DNA of 45,740 bases from an uncultured Pelagibacteraceae bacterium (GTDB taxonomy: Bacteria; Pseudomonadota; Alphaproteobacteria; Pelagibacterales; Pelagibacteraceae): NCBI GenBank assembly GCA_902556065.1, contig CACDUV010000005.1:1-45740 (forward strand), in the 5' to 3' direction. The position numbers and the translations under genes were made by a program. Below the pieces are notes generated by a model that was given only the letters and a program-made list of their open reading frames with translations, did no database searches and was not told where the DNA came from. Position 1 is the first letter of the stretch, and every line of letters starts with the position of its first letter. Below are positions 33,172 through 41,423 of the stretch, one piece after another.

Positions 33172-33747
33172 TTAATTTTGACTTTCTATATTCACATTAT
33201 CTTTAGAATCGTGCATAAAAATTTTAGTGTTTTTTGTAATTGTATTCATCTCGATTACATCTGCTTTTAGAATATTATCAGGGTTTGTGTAAACTACATT
33301 TTTAGAAATAATCAATAAATTTTTGTTCATCGAAAAATCTAAATAATCTCCGACAATTGTATTTTCCTGGTACTTTATTTTAACATTTTTGGAGAAAATT
33401 GTATCAAAATTAATAGTATTATATTTTCCAAAGTTAGATACAACTGTAATAGTTTCGTTATTATCTATTAAATTAATAAATGCTTTTACGTCTTTTAGAA
33501 AAATAACCTCGCTTTTATTCAGATCTATTTCTCCTTCATCAGCAAAAATTATATATTCATTTCCCCTCAAGTCTTTTGAAGAATATTTAATATCTTTAAT
33601 TATATTTGAATTAGTAGAACTTTCTTTTTCAGTATCAAATTTTGTATTTTGAACACTTTTCTTTTGAAAGTAATTAGAGAAAATAAAAAAAAAACCAACT
33701 AAGAAAATAATTAAGAAAATTAAAACTGTATAATTAAAATACTTCAT
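33172..33747 (-). CDS. lptC: LptC-like LPS export periplasmic protein
   Basis: 191-aa protein with a single N-terminal membrane anchor (about 5-26) and a periplasmic beta-rich domain of repeated strands, e.g. YIIFADEGEIDLNKSEVIFL, KYNTINFDTIFSKNVKIKY and NLLIISKNVVYTNPDNILKADVIEMN. This jellyroll-like repeat pattern and the position between kdsD and lptB support LptC, which bridges LptB2FG and LptA. Sequence conservation in LptC is low, so the call leans on context. It is coupled to kdsD at its start, and its stop abuts lptB. Confidence 0.8.
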   Translation of the reverse strand: MKYFNYTVLIFLIIFLVGFFFIFSNYFQKKSVQNTKFDTEKESSTNSNIIKDIKYSSKDLRGNEYIIFADEGEIDLNKSEVIFLKDVKAFINLIDNNETITVVSNFGKYNTINFDTIFSKNVKIKYQENTIVGDYLDFSMNKNLLIISKNVVYTNPDNILKADVIEMNTITKNTKIFMHDSKDNVNIESQN

Positions 33748-34715
33748 TAATTTATACTTGATCTTAATAAAGTATGAATATGAAGAATACCAATTGTTTT
33801 AAGTTTATCTTTTTTACTGTGTACACACAGGGAAGTAATTTTTTTTTCATTCATCAAACTTAAAGCTTTTACTGCTAGTGCGTCTTTATCAATACTAATA
33901 GGATTTTTTGTCATAATTTCTTTTGCAGATAAATTATATAGGCTTTCTTTTTTTTCATTAAATCTTCTTATTTGTCCATCAGTTATTATTCCCTTAGTTC
34001 TTTTTTGTTTATCTTGAATAATTAAAAAACCTAACTTTTTTTTACTTAAAATTTGTAAACTTTTTTTCATATTTAGATTTTCATTAATAAAAGGTATTTT
34101 GTTTCCTGTAAGCATGATATCTTCAACAGTTCTAAGTTGAGAACCAAGACTACCTGCTGGATGTAATTTTTTGAAATCTAATTTTCCAAATTTTTTATAC
34201 TTCATGGAACAAATCGCCAATGCATCACCCAATGCAAGTTGTGAGGTTGTGCTGGAAGTAGGAATTATACCCTCTGCTTCAATTACTTTTGGGATTAGAA
34301 GTTTGATATCAGCTGCTTTATATAAAATAGAGTCTTTTTTTGAAACGATTCCGATTAACAATATTTTATTCCTATTTGCAAATTGAATTATATTTTTTAA
34401 CTCACTTGTTTGTCCAGAATTACTTATTAATATTAAAATATCATTTCTTGATATCATTCCAAGATCACCATGTGAAGCTTCACTTGCAGCAAGACTAAAT
34501 GAAGGAGTGCCTACTGAAGCGAGTGTTGCTGCTATTTTAGATGCAATTAAACCACTTTTACCAACTCCGCATAAAATAACCTTTGATTGGCATTTTGCTA
34601 TTTTTACTACCGCTTTATTAAATGAGGCATTAATACTTTTTTTTAATTTTTGTAGAGCTTTTATTTCAAGATTGATTACGTTATTTGCTTCAAATATGAA
34701 TTTTTTTTTATTCAT
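33747..34715 (-). CDS. kdsD: Arabinose-5-phosphate isomerase (SIS + CBS domains)
   Basis: Converts ribulose 5-phosphate to arabinose 5-phosphate, the Kdo precursor. The N-terminal SIS domain has VILCGVGKSGLIASKIAATL (about 46-65), the SHGDLGMI segment and LILISNSGQTSEL. Two CBS domains follow from about 205 (MLTGNKIPFI) and 270 (IMTKNPISIDKDALAVKAL). Length is 322 aa. The upstream neighbour rnd shares a base with its start, and kdsB, another Kdo gene, lies about 5 kb away on the other strand. Confidence 0.95.
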   Translation of the reverse strand: MNKKKFIFEANNVINLEIKALQKLKKSINASFNKAVVKIAKCQSKVILCGVGKSGLIASKIAATLASVGTPSFSLAASEASHGDLGMISRNDILILISNSGQTSELKNIIQFANRNKILLIGIVSKKDSILYKAADIKLLIPKVIEAEGIIPTSSTTSQLALGDALAICSMKYKKFGKLDFKKLHPAGSLGSQLRTVEDIMLTGNKIPFINENLNMKKSLQILSKKKLGFLIIQDKQKRTKGIITDGQIRRFNEKKESLYNLSAKEIMTKNPISIDKDALAVKALSLMNEKKITSLCVHSKKDKLKTIGILHIHTLLRSSIN

Positions 34716-35326
34716 TAATGTGACCAGATATCATCTTTAAATAATGCTAGATCAAGATTGACCCTTGTCTTTAAAAATTTTAAGCATTCTTTATAAAGTT
34801 CTATTCTGTTTTCTCTTTCTAATATTTTTTTTAATTCATTGTGTATTTGGTGTAAATAAATTACATCGTTAGCACAATATTTGAGTTGTGCAGGTGATAA
34901 TTTACCTCCAAAATCTGAGCTTTGAAATTGTTTACTTATATCTATATTAACAAATTCTTTAATTAGTGTTTTTAAAGAATGATTATCCGAGTAAGATCTA
35001 GCAAGTTTTGAGGCAATTTTTGTATCCAAAATATTAAGTGTTTCAGTTTTCAAGTAATATTTAATATAAGCCATATCTGCACGACCATAATGAAAAATTT
35101 TTGTTACGTTTTGGTCACTTAATATTTTTACTAAGTTAGGTGCCTGATAATCCTTCCTGTCAAATTGAACTATATGGGCATCTGAGTTACCTGAAGATAT
35201 TTGAATTAAACACAATGGATCACGTCTGACATTTAGACCCATGAATTCACCATCTACGGCAATTATATTGCCTAAATTTAAATCATCTGGTAGATCATTT
35301 TTGTGAAGTTGAATATTATTACTCAT
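34715..35326 (-). CDS. rnd: Ribonuclease D-like 3'-5' exonuclease (catalytic domain only)
   Basis: DEDDy exonuclease of 203 aa. Exo I is AVDGEFMG (Asp25, Glu27), Exo II is FHYGRADMAYI, and Exo III is YCANDVIYLHQ. The SDNHSLKTLIKEFVNI and WGGKLSP-like FGGKLSPAQLKY segments are typical of RNase D. The HRDC domains of the 375-aa E. coli protein are absent; short forms of this kind are common in alphaproteobacteria. It is the first gene of the 14-gene minus-strand run. Only 16 bp separate its ATG from that of the divergent NDUFA9-like gene. Confidence 0.9.
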   Translation of the reverse strand: MSNNIQLHKNDLPDDLNLGNIIAVDGEFMGLNVRRDPLCLIQISSGNSDAHIVQFDRKDYQAPNLVKILSDQNVTKIFHYGRADMAYIKYYLKTETLNILDTKIASKLARSYSDNHSLKTLIKEFVNIDISKQFQSSDFGGKLSPAQLKYCANDVIYLHQIHNELKKILERENRIELYKECLKFLKTRVNLDLALFKDDIWSH

Positions 35327-35342
35327 TTTTAAACATGTATAT

Positions 35343-36326
35343 ATGAAAGCAAAAAATTGTCTAATTTTTGGTGGAAGTGGTCAAATTGGTCGAAATTTAA
35401 TTAGGAAGCTTACTAAGAATAATTATCAGGTAACTGTTGTAACAAGAAATATTCATCAAAAAAGTTATATTATCAAAACCCAAGCAAATGCAGGTTATAT
35501 AGATATTGTTGAGTCAAAAATTTTTGAGGAGCAAAAAATCAGAAAGCTTTTTGAAAAAGCAGAAGTATGTATTAATTTAATTGGTATTTTGTTTGAGTCT
35601 AAAAAAGGAAATACTTTTGAAAATATTCATACTATTTTTCCATCTTTATTGTCCAAACTTTCCAAAGAATATAAGCTCAAACATCTTATACATTTATCAG
35701 CTTTGGGAATAAATGAGGCTGTAGACTCTGATTATGCTAAAAGTAAACTTAAAGGCGAAGAAAAAATTTTGAAAAATTTTCCTTTAGCTACAATTATAAG
35801 ACCTTCAATTGTTTATTCAGTGGATGATAATTTTACGACAAATTTTATGACTCTTTTAAACAGTTTGCCAATTTTTCCACTTTACTATCAGGGCAAAACA
35901 AAGTTTGCACCTATTCACTGTTCAGACCTAACTGATGTTATTTTTTATGTCATTTCGAAGAATGTTAATTCAAAAATAATTGAATGTGTTGGTCCTGAAA
36001 TAATGTCATTTAAAGAAATATTAGAAAAATTATTAAAATTAATCGGAAAGAAAAGATTATTAATTCCAATGCCTTTATCATTAGCTCAAATATCTACAAG
36101 GTTTTTTGAGATGATGCCAAAGCCGATTTTAACAAGAGATCAATTAAAACTTTTAAGATACGATAATGTTTTAACTGGTAAGTACAAATCAAACTCAGAC
36201 ATAGGAGTACCAAGTTTGAGATATTTCGATGAAGAAGTGAAAAAATATTGTTATATGTGGAGAGAAGGCGGTCAGTTTTCCACTGAAAAATATACTTCAG
36301 ACAATGTAGATATTAAAACAAATTAA
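35343..36326 (+). CDS. Complex I NDUFA9-like NAD(P)-binding protein
   Basis: Atypical short-chain dehydrogenase/NmrA-type protein of 327 aa. The dinucleotide-binding loop is FGGSGQIGRNL (9-19), with VCINLIGILFE, LIHLSALGIN, a YAKSKLKGEE segment (Tyr-x3-Lys) and TIIRPSIVYS. This pattern matches alphaproteobacterial homologues of mitochondrial complex I subunit NDUFA9. In bacteria they may support respiratory or quinone functions; the role here is unproven. It is divergent from rnd and converges on gcrA with a 4-bp gap. Confidence 0.82.
   Translation: MKAKNCLIFGGSGQIGRNLIRKLTKNNYQVTVVTRNIHQKSYIIKTQANAGYIDIVESKIFEEQKIRKLFEKAEVCINLIGILFESKKGNTFENIHTIFPSLLSKLSKEYKLKHLIHLSALGINEAVDSDYAKSKLKGEEKILKNFPLATIIRPSIVYSVDDNFTTNFMTLLNSLPIFPLYYQGKTKFAPIHCSDLTDVIFYVISKNVNSKIIECVGPEIMSFKEILEKLLKLIGKKRLLIPMPLSLAQISTRFFEMMPKPILTRDQLKLLRYDNVLTGKYKSNSDIGVPSLRYFDEEVKKYCYMWREGGQFSTEKYTSDNVDIKTN
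35356..35384 (-). promoter_or_regulatory. Candidate promoter of the rnd-to-folC unit, inside the divergent gene
   Basis: On the minus strand, TTGACC (35384-35379), a 17-bp spacer, then GACAAT (35361-35356). The predicted start near 35349 lies about 23 nt before the rnd ATG. The whole element is within the first 14 codons of the plus-strand NDUFA9-like gene, because the true spacer is only 16 bp. Confidence 0.38.
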
Positions 36327-36330
36327 TATT

Positions 36331-36825
36331 TTAAGCAGATTGAATTTTCTTTCCAATAAATTCTGGAATTTCCTCTTTTTCTTTAACTTCTTCTTTTTTA
36401 CCTTTCGGTTGGTAAGCATAAAGCAAATGAAGTTTACAATAAGAGAAATCTTTCAAAGAAGATCTGCCACAAAAATAAAATGATTTTTCATCAGGATGAC
36501 CTATAGGCCATTTACATGAATTTTCGTCTAGCTCTTCTAGTTGTTTAGGATTTTCTGGTTCAAAATCTTTTTCAATAATCAAAGATTTAAATTTACTTTT
36601 ACGGCTTCTTCTAGGTTTTGTATTATTTTCCTCAATAGAATTTTCAAAATTTTTATTAGATGTTGCGGTTCTTGTTTTAATTTTTGCTGAAAGATTTAAT
36701 CTATGAGCTTTACCAATAACTGCGTTACGACTTATACCACCTATAATTTCAGCTATTTGGCTAGCTGTATTACCTTTGCCCCATAATTCTTTTAATTTTG
36801 AAACCTTTTCTTCAGTCCAACTCAT
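36331..36825 (-). CDS. gcrA: GcrA family cell-cycle transcription regulator
   Basis: Alphaproteobacterial sigma-70 cofactor that works with CcrM methylation at GANTC sites. The N-terminal DNA-binding domain MSWTEEKVSKLKELWGKGNT, SASQIAEIIGG-like SQIAEIIGG and SRNAVIGKAHRLNL is diagnostic. The C-terminal part has Cys/His residues in CKWPIGHPDEKSFYFCG and YCKLHL typical of GcrA. The frame extends to an ATG at 36861, but the ATG at 36825 gives the canonical MSWT start, and a likely -10 box overlaps the upstream ATG. It is monocistronic and convergent with the NDUFA9-like gene. Confidence 0.93.
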   Translation of the reverse strand: MSWTEEKVSKLKELWGKGNTASQIAEIIGGISRNAVIGKAHRLNLSAKIKTRTATSNKNFENSIEENNTKPRRSRKSKFKSLIIEKDFEPENPKQLEELDENSCKWPIGHPDEKSFYFCGRSSLKDFSYCKLHLLYAYQPKGKKEEVKEKEEIPEFIGKKIQSA

Positions 36826-36859
36826 ATCTATATGTTGTGTTTTATATTTATATAACGAC

Positions 36860-36889
36860 AATATACTGTTATTAATTTAATTGAAACAA
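36860..36889 (-). promoter_or_regulatory. Candidate gcrA promoter
   Basis: On the minus strand, TTGTTT (36889-36884), an 18-bp spacer and TATATT (36865-36860). Transcription would begin near 36853, leaving a leader of roughly 28 nt before the ATG at 36825 and excluding the upstream ATG at 36861. The remaining spacer up to argD (36996) shows no strong element apart from a weak TATAAA at 36976. Confidence 0.38.
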
Positions 36890-36995
36890 TCAAAAAATTA
36901 GAGTTATCAACAAAAAAAGATTAATTCAAATGAAATTAGTTTTTCAATCAGAACTTGTATGTATGAAATAAAATTTATAAAAACAAATTTAATTT

Positions 36996-38162
36996 ATGAG
37001 CAATTTAGCAAAAAATTATAACAGAAAAAAAATTTCATTTAAGTATGGTAAAGGAAGCTATCTTTACTCTACCGACGGAAAAAAATATCTTGATTTTGTT
37101 ATGGGTATTGCAGTTAATTCATTAGGTCATGCCAATCCAAGTTTAATTAAAGTCATCAACAACCAATCAAAAAAGCTTTGGCATGTTTCAAATGCTTTCC
37201 AAATTCCTGAGGGAGAAAATTTAGCAAAAAAACTATGTAAAAAAACATTCGCTGATTATGTGATGTTTCAAAACAGCGGAGCTGAAGCTACTGAGGCAGC
37301 AATTAAAGTTGCTAGAAGATATTTTTTTTCAATTGGTAAATCAAATAAAAACAGAATTTTATGCATAAAAAATTCATTTCACGGCAGAACGTTAGCGGCA
37401 ATTTATGCGAGTGGATCAAAGAAGATGGTAGAAGGATTTGGCCCTAAAGTAAACGGCTTTGATCACTTTACTTTTGGAAACCACAAAGATTTAGAAAAGA
37501 AAATTTCAAAAAATACTGCAGCTATAATGGTTGAAACAATAATGGGAGAGGGGGGAATTAAAGTTATTCCAGACTTCTGTTTAAGAGAACTGAGAAAATT
37601 ATGCAATAAGAAAAAAATTCTTTTAATTTTAGATGAAGTTCAATGTGGAATAGGCAGATCAGGAGACTTTTTTGCATTTGAAAAATCTAAAGTAAAACCA
37701 GATATAGTTCCAATAGCTAAAGGAATTGGAGGTGGGTTTCCAATAGGAGCGGTTCTTATGAATAAAAAAGTAGCTTCAGGCATGACACCCGGAACTCATG
37801 GATCAACATTTGGAGGCAATCCACTAGCCATGTCAGTTGGTAATAAAGTAATGGATGTAGTATCAAATAAAAAATTTTTAAATAATATAAAAAAACAATC
37901 TAAATATTTCTTGTCAAATCTTAATAAAATTAAAGAAAAATATCCCAATATTATTAAACAAATAAGAGGTAGAGGTTTTTTAATTGGGATACAGTTACAT
38001 AAAGACCAAACAAATTTTATTAAAAAATTAATGGATAATAAATTATTAACAATACGGGCTGCAGAAAATGTTGTTCGTATTTTACCACCACTCAACGTTA
38101 AGAAAAATGAGATTGATGAAGCTTTAAAGATTATAAATAAAGTTTGCAGTCAATATAAATAA
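36996..38162 (+). CDS. argD: Acetylornithine aminotransferase
   Basis: PLP enzyme of arginine synthesis converting N-acetylglutamate semialdehyde to N-acetylornithine; it may also act on succinyl-DAP intermediates. Class III motifs are FQNSGAEATEAAIKVARRY (about 89-107), FHGRTLAA, ILDEVQCGIGRSG, the PLP lysine in PIAKGIGGGFPIGA (near 240), and HGSTFGGNPLA. Length is 388 aa. argF follows after 2 bp. Confidence 0.95.
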   Translation: MSNLAKNYNRKKISFKYGKGSYLYSTDGKKYLDFVMGIAVNSLGHANPSLIKVINNQSKKLWHVSNAFQIPEGENLAKKLCKKTFADYVMFQNSGAEATEAAIKVARRYFFSIGKSNKNRILCIKNSFHGRTLAAIYASGSKKMVEGFGPKVNGFDHFTFGNHKDLEKKISKNTAAIMVETIMGEGGIKVIPDFCLRELRKLCNKKKILLILDEVQCGIGRSGDFFAFEKSKVKPDIVPIAKGIGGGFPIGAVLMNKKVASGMTPGTHGSTFGGNPLAMSVGNKVMDVVSNKKFLNNIKKQSKYFLSNLNKIKEKYPNIIKQIRGRGFLIGIQLHKDQTNFIKKLMDNKLLTIRAAENVVRILPPLNVKKNEIDEALKIINKVCSQYK

Positions 38163-38164
38163 TT

Positions 38165-39094
38165 ATGAAACATTTTATAAATTTAAAAGATATTCCCAGT
38201 AAAGATTTGAGAAAAATAATTACCGACGCAAGAAAAAGAAAAAATTCTAGAAAAAAACTCAATACTTTAGAGATAGATAAAGGTGCTCCATTAAAAGGTA
38301 AAATTTTGATCCAAATGTTTGAAAAACCAAGCTCGAGAACAAGAATTAGCTTTTATTTAGCTATAAAACAACTTGGAGGAGGCACTTTAACATTAAGATC
38401 TAATGAACTTCATTTAGGACAAGGGGGCGAAAGTATATCGGATACAGCTAAGGTTCTCTCAACTTATGGGGACGGATTTATGTTGAGAACAGATAGCGAT
38501 AAAAAAATTGAAGATTTTAAAAAATATTTATCTATACCTGTTATTAATGGTTTGAGCCCATCTTCTCACCCAACTCAAGTGTTGTCAGATGTTTTCACAG
38601 TTGAAGAGATTACAAAAAAACCTATTTCTAAATTAAATATTTGCTGGATTGGCGACTCTAACAATGTGTTAAATAGTTTAATTGCTGCTTCAGTTAAATT
38701 TTCGTTTAAATTAAGTGTTGGTTGTCCAAAAAATTTCGAACCAGGTAAAGAAGTAAGAAGTTGGGTAAAACAAAATAAAAAAAAAATTTATATTTACAAT
38801 GATCCAAAAAAAGCTGTTAGTAGAGCTGATGTTATTTTTTCAGATAAAGTAATTTCTTTAAATGATAAAGTTAATAAAAAAAAAAAAATTCAAGCGTTTA
38901 AACAATTTAAAATTGATAAAAAATTAATGAGTTTTGCAAACAAGAATTGTATTTTTTTACATTGCCTCCCTAGAGGTGATGAAGTATCTGATGATATTTT
39001 TTTAGGAAAAAAATCTCACGTATGGGTACAGGCTTTTAACAGAGTTCATGTTCAAAAAAGTATATTATTATATTGTTTTGGAAAATTAAGGTAG
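38165..39094 (+). CDS. argF: Ornithine carbamoyltransferase
   Basis: Carbamoylates ornithine to citrulline. The carbamoyl-phosphate signature reads FEKPSSRTRISF (about 51-62); HPTQVLSDVFT, WIGDSNNVLNSLI, and the ornithine-binding HCLPRG near 270 are all present. Length is 309 aa. It forms a two-gene unit with argD. In many alphaproteobacteria hslO follows here; instead the end overlaps convergent cycM by 9 bp. Confidence 0.96.
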   Translation: MKHFINLKDIPSKDLRKIITDARKRKNSRKKLNTLEIDKGAPLKGKILIQMFEKPSSRTRISFYLAIKQLGGGTLTLRSNELHLGQGGESISDTAKVLSTYGDGFMLRTDSDKKIEDFKKYLSIPVINGLSPSSHPTQVLSDVFTVEEITKKPISKLNICWIGDSNNVLNSLIAASVKFSFKLSVGCPKNFEPGKEVRSWVKQNKKKIYIYNDPKKAVSRADVIFSDKVISLNDKVNKKKKIQAFKQFKIDKKLMSFANKNCIFLHCLPRGDEVSDDIFLGKKSHVWVQAFNRVHVQKSILLYCFGKLR

Positions 39095-39625
39095 AGGTAA
39101 TGGGTTATCTGAATTTTCATTTAGATATTTAATTACAGAAGCTCTATCTTTTTCTTTTCTCAATCCAGCAAAAGCCATCTTTGTTCCTTTAATCCATTTA
39201 GCAGGTTTGGTTAAATAACCGTTAAGCTCTTCGAAAGTCCACTCTTTTTCATAAGCTGCTAATGCTTTTGAATATTTATAATCTTCCACTACTCCAACTT
39301 TTCTTCCAACAACATTATATAAGGCTGGACCTATAGCATTTTTTCCACCCTTTATTATTGAGTGACAGGCTGCACACTTTTTAAAAATTTTCTCTCCAGT
39401 TGCTACATCTCCCAATGCCATTAACGTAGCAATATTGATTTTTTCTTCTGAAGCTGTTGTTGCTGATGATGATGCATTTGAAACTTGTTCAACTTTTACG
39501 GCATAACCAGGAGTTTCTGGCTTTTCTACATGAAAAATTACGTCAGATAGTTTGCCTATACCAATAACTAGAAGTGCAACCATTAAAACTGCAGCTATAA
39601 TTTTATTTATTTCAAAAGAATCCAT
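39086..39625 (-). CDS. cycM: Membrane-anchored cytochrome c (CycM/c552 type)
   Basis: Electron carrier, by homology between the bc1 complex and the terminal oxidase. An N-terminal uncleaved membrane helix (about 9-28) is followed by an Ala/Ser/Thr-rich linker. A class I cytochrome c domain follows, with heme motif CAACHS (84-89), a GPALYNVVGRKVG stretch, and the axial Met in KGTKMAFAGL near 150. Length is 179 aa. The cycM-kdsB-pheA neighbourhood is typical of alphaproteobacteria. Confidence 0.93.
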   Translation of the reverse strand: MDSFEINKIIAAVLMVALLVIGIGKLSDVIFHVEKPETPGYAVKVEQVSNASSSATTASEEKINIATLMALGDVATGEKIFKKCAACHSIIKGGKNAIGPALYNVVGRKVGVVEDYKYSKALAAYEKEWTFEELNGYLTKPAKWIKGTKMAFAGLRKEKDRASVIKYLNENSDNPLPLP

Positions 39626-39718
39626 TTTTTTTAATTTAATTTTGAACGTATAACATGATAAATTAAAATTTGACTAAAATTTAATGTATAAATTTGCCTC
39701 TATTTTAATTAATGATTA

Positions 39719-40450
39719 ATGAAAACTCTTATAATTATACCTTCTAGATTATCAGCAACTAGGCTTCCAGGAAAACCATTATTTAAAATAAATGACATTT
39801 CAATTATTTCACATGTATTTAAGAAGGCAAAAGAGGCTAATATTGGAGAGGTAATCGTTGCTGCGGAGGATCAAGAGATTGTCGATGATGTTAAAAATAA
39901 CGGAGGAAATGCTATTTTAACAAGCAATAAACATAAAACTGGTACAGACCGAATATATGAAGCTTATCAAAAACTTAACTTAGATAATATTGATCTTATA
40001 ATTAATCTTCAGGGTGATGAACCAGCAATAAATATTCAGGATATAATTAATCTAAATCAAATGATGATAGATCATAAAGCAGAAATAGGAACACTAGCTG
40101 CCAAAATTGAGAATAAATCAGATTTAACAAATGAAAATATAGTTAAAGTTATTACTCAAAATAATTTAGAAGATGATCCTTTTTCTAATGCAAAAACATT
40201 TTTAAGGAAATCTAATGATGCTTTAAATATTTATCATCATATTGGGATTTACTGTTATTCATCTAAAATTCTTAAAAATTTTATTGAATTAGCACAATCA
40301 AAAAATGAAATTGAAAATAGATTAGAACAATTTAGAGCACTAGATAATAATATTAAAATAAATGTTGCCCTAGCCGATAAAGCTCCTATAGGAGTTGACA
40401 CAGAGGAAGATTATCTAGCCTTAAAAAAAATAATGGAATATAAGTCCTAA
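39719..40450 (+). CDS. kdsB: 3-deoxy-manno-octulosonate cytidylyltransferase
   Basis: Activates Kdo as CMP-Kdo for lipid A core synthesis. Motifs include IIPSRLSATRLPGKPL (6-21), EVIVAAEDQEI, TSNKHKTGTDRIYEAY, NLQGDEPAI and YHHIGIYCYS, with a normal ENRLEQFRAL near the end. Length is 243 aa. It is divergent from cycM, and its stop overlaps the pheA start (TAATG). Confidence 0.96.
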   Translation: MKTLIIIPSRLSATRLPGKPLFKINDISIISHVFKKAKEANIGEVIVAAEDQEIVDDVKNNGGNAILTSNKHKTGTDRIYEAYQKLNLDNIDLIINLQGDEPAINIQDIINLNQMMIDHKAEIGTLAAKIENKSDLTNENIVKVITQNNLEDDPFSNAKTFLRKSNDALNIYHHIGIYCYSSKILKNFIELAQSKNEIENRLEQFRALDNNIKINVALADKAPIGVDTEEDYLALKKIMEYKS

Positions 40451-41283
40451 TGAGTAAAATATATTTTCAAGGAACTTTTGGGGCTTATTCTCATTTAGCA
40501 GCAGTATCAATTGACCCTGATTCTGAAATTTTGCCGTGTAAAACTTTCGATGATTGCTTTAATAAAGCTTCAGACGAACCTGATTGTAAAATAATTATAC
40601 CAGAGTCTAATAGAATTACAGGAAATATAGGAATTGAATATCTAATTTTTAAACACAGATTAAATATTTACCAAGAGCACTTCCAAAAAATTGAACATAA
40701 TTTATTAGGTCAGCCAGGAGCAAAATTGTCTGATATAAAAGAAGTTTACTCTCATGCTCAGGGTTTGTCACAATGTTCAAATTTTATAAAAGAAAATAAT
40801 ATAACCGAACATATAAGAGCAGATACAGCTGGATCAGCAGAAATGATTTCTAAAACAAAAGATAAGAAACAAGCAGCAATAGCGTCATCTCTAAGTGCTG
40901 AAATTTATAATCTTGATGTAATCAAAAAAAATATAGAAAATGAGAGTGGAAATTTAACAAGATTTCTAGTTATGGGAAAAAATATATCCCAACCTGAGTT
41001 TGGAAATCAAAAATATATAACTTCATTTCTATTTAAATTAAAAAGTAAACCTGCAGCTCTTTATCAATCGCTTGGAGGATTTGCTATCAATGGAGTAAAT
41101 CTTACTAAGCTTCAAAGTTACCCAGAAAAAAATTCTTTCGATTCTTATTTTTTTTTATGTGATTTAGATGGACATATAGAAGATCCTAAGGTTCAAAAAT
41201 CTCTTGAAGAGCTAGGCTTACATTGTGAGGATTTTCACGTTCTAGGTGTTTTTGAAGCGGATAGCTTGAGGCAAAAAAAATAA
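40450..41283 (+). CDS. pheA: Prephenate dehydratase
   Basis: Converts prephenate to phenylpyruvate for phenylalanine. The periplasmic-binding-like catalytic domain starts YFQGTFGAYSHLAA and contains SHAQGLSQC and LTRFLVMGK. The C-terminal ACT domain (about 195-277) has GGFAINGVNLTKLQSYPEK, with a Pro-Glu in place of the more common ESRP phenylalanine-binding motif. It lacks a chorismate mutase domain, as expected in alphaproteobacteria. Length is 277 aa. Confidence 0.94.
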   Translation: MSKIYFQGTFGAYSHLAAVSIDPDSEILPCKTFDDCFNKASDEPDCKIIIPESNRITGNIGIEYLIFKHRLNIYQEHFQKIEHNLLGQPGAKLSDIKEVYSHAQGLSQCSNFIKENNITEHIRADTAGSAEMISKTKDKKQAAIASSLSAEIYNLDVIKKNIENESGNLTRFLVMGKNISQPEFGNQKYITSFLFKLKSKPAALYQSLGGFAINGVNLTKLQSYPEKNSFDSYFFLCDLDGHIEDPKVQKSLEELGLHCEDFHVLGVFEADSLRQKK

Positions 41284-41293
41284 TAATCTTTTC

Positions 41294-41323
41294 TTGTAGA
41301 TTAGAAATTTTAACTGCTATAAT
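41294..41323 (+). promoter_or_regulatory. Promoter of the SRP RNA gene
   Basis: TTGTAG (41294-41299), an 18-bp spacer and a perfect TATAAT (41318-41323) preceded by TG one base upstream (extended -10). The RNA 5' end predicted from its terminal helix at 41330 lies 7 bp downstream, exactly where initiation is expected. It is the best-supported promoter in the window. Confidence 0.7.
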
Positions 41324-41329
41324 AGATTT

Positions 41330-41413
41330 GGAGGCTAGAGGTGGATGCTGCTTGAACCCGACCAGATCTTAACGGAAGCAGTCGTAGAGACAGTTATTCA
41401 GGTTCTAGTCTCC
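41330..41413 (+). ncRNA. ffs: Signal recognition particle RNA (small 4.5S type)
   Basis: Small bacterial SRP RNA located between pheA and dnaX, its usual alphaproteobacterial site. The terminal helix GGAGGCTAGA pairs with TCTAGTCTCC (41330-41339 with 41404-41413). The conserved Ffh-binding region reads CCAGATC on the 5' side and GGAAGCAG on the 3' side (41362-41368 and 41374-41381). The apical loop appears as TAAC (41370-41373) closed by T-G, not the usual GGAA. The RNA binds Ffh to target membrane proteins to FtsY/Sec. dnaX begins 10 bp later. Confidence 0.9.
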
Positions 41414-41423
41414 TTAAAAATTT

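Noticed and set aside
36826..36861. Upstream ATG for gcrA
   Set aside because: The canonical MSWT start is at 36825, and the likely -10 element overlaps the upstream ATG.
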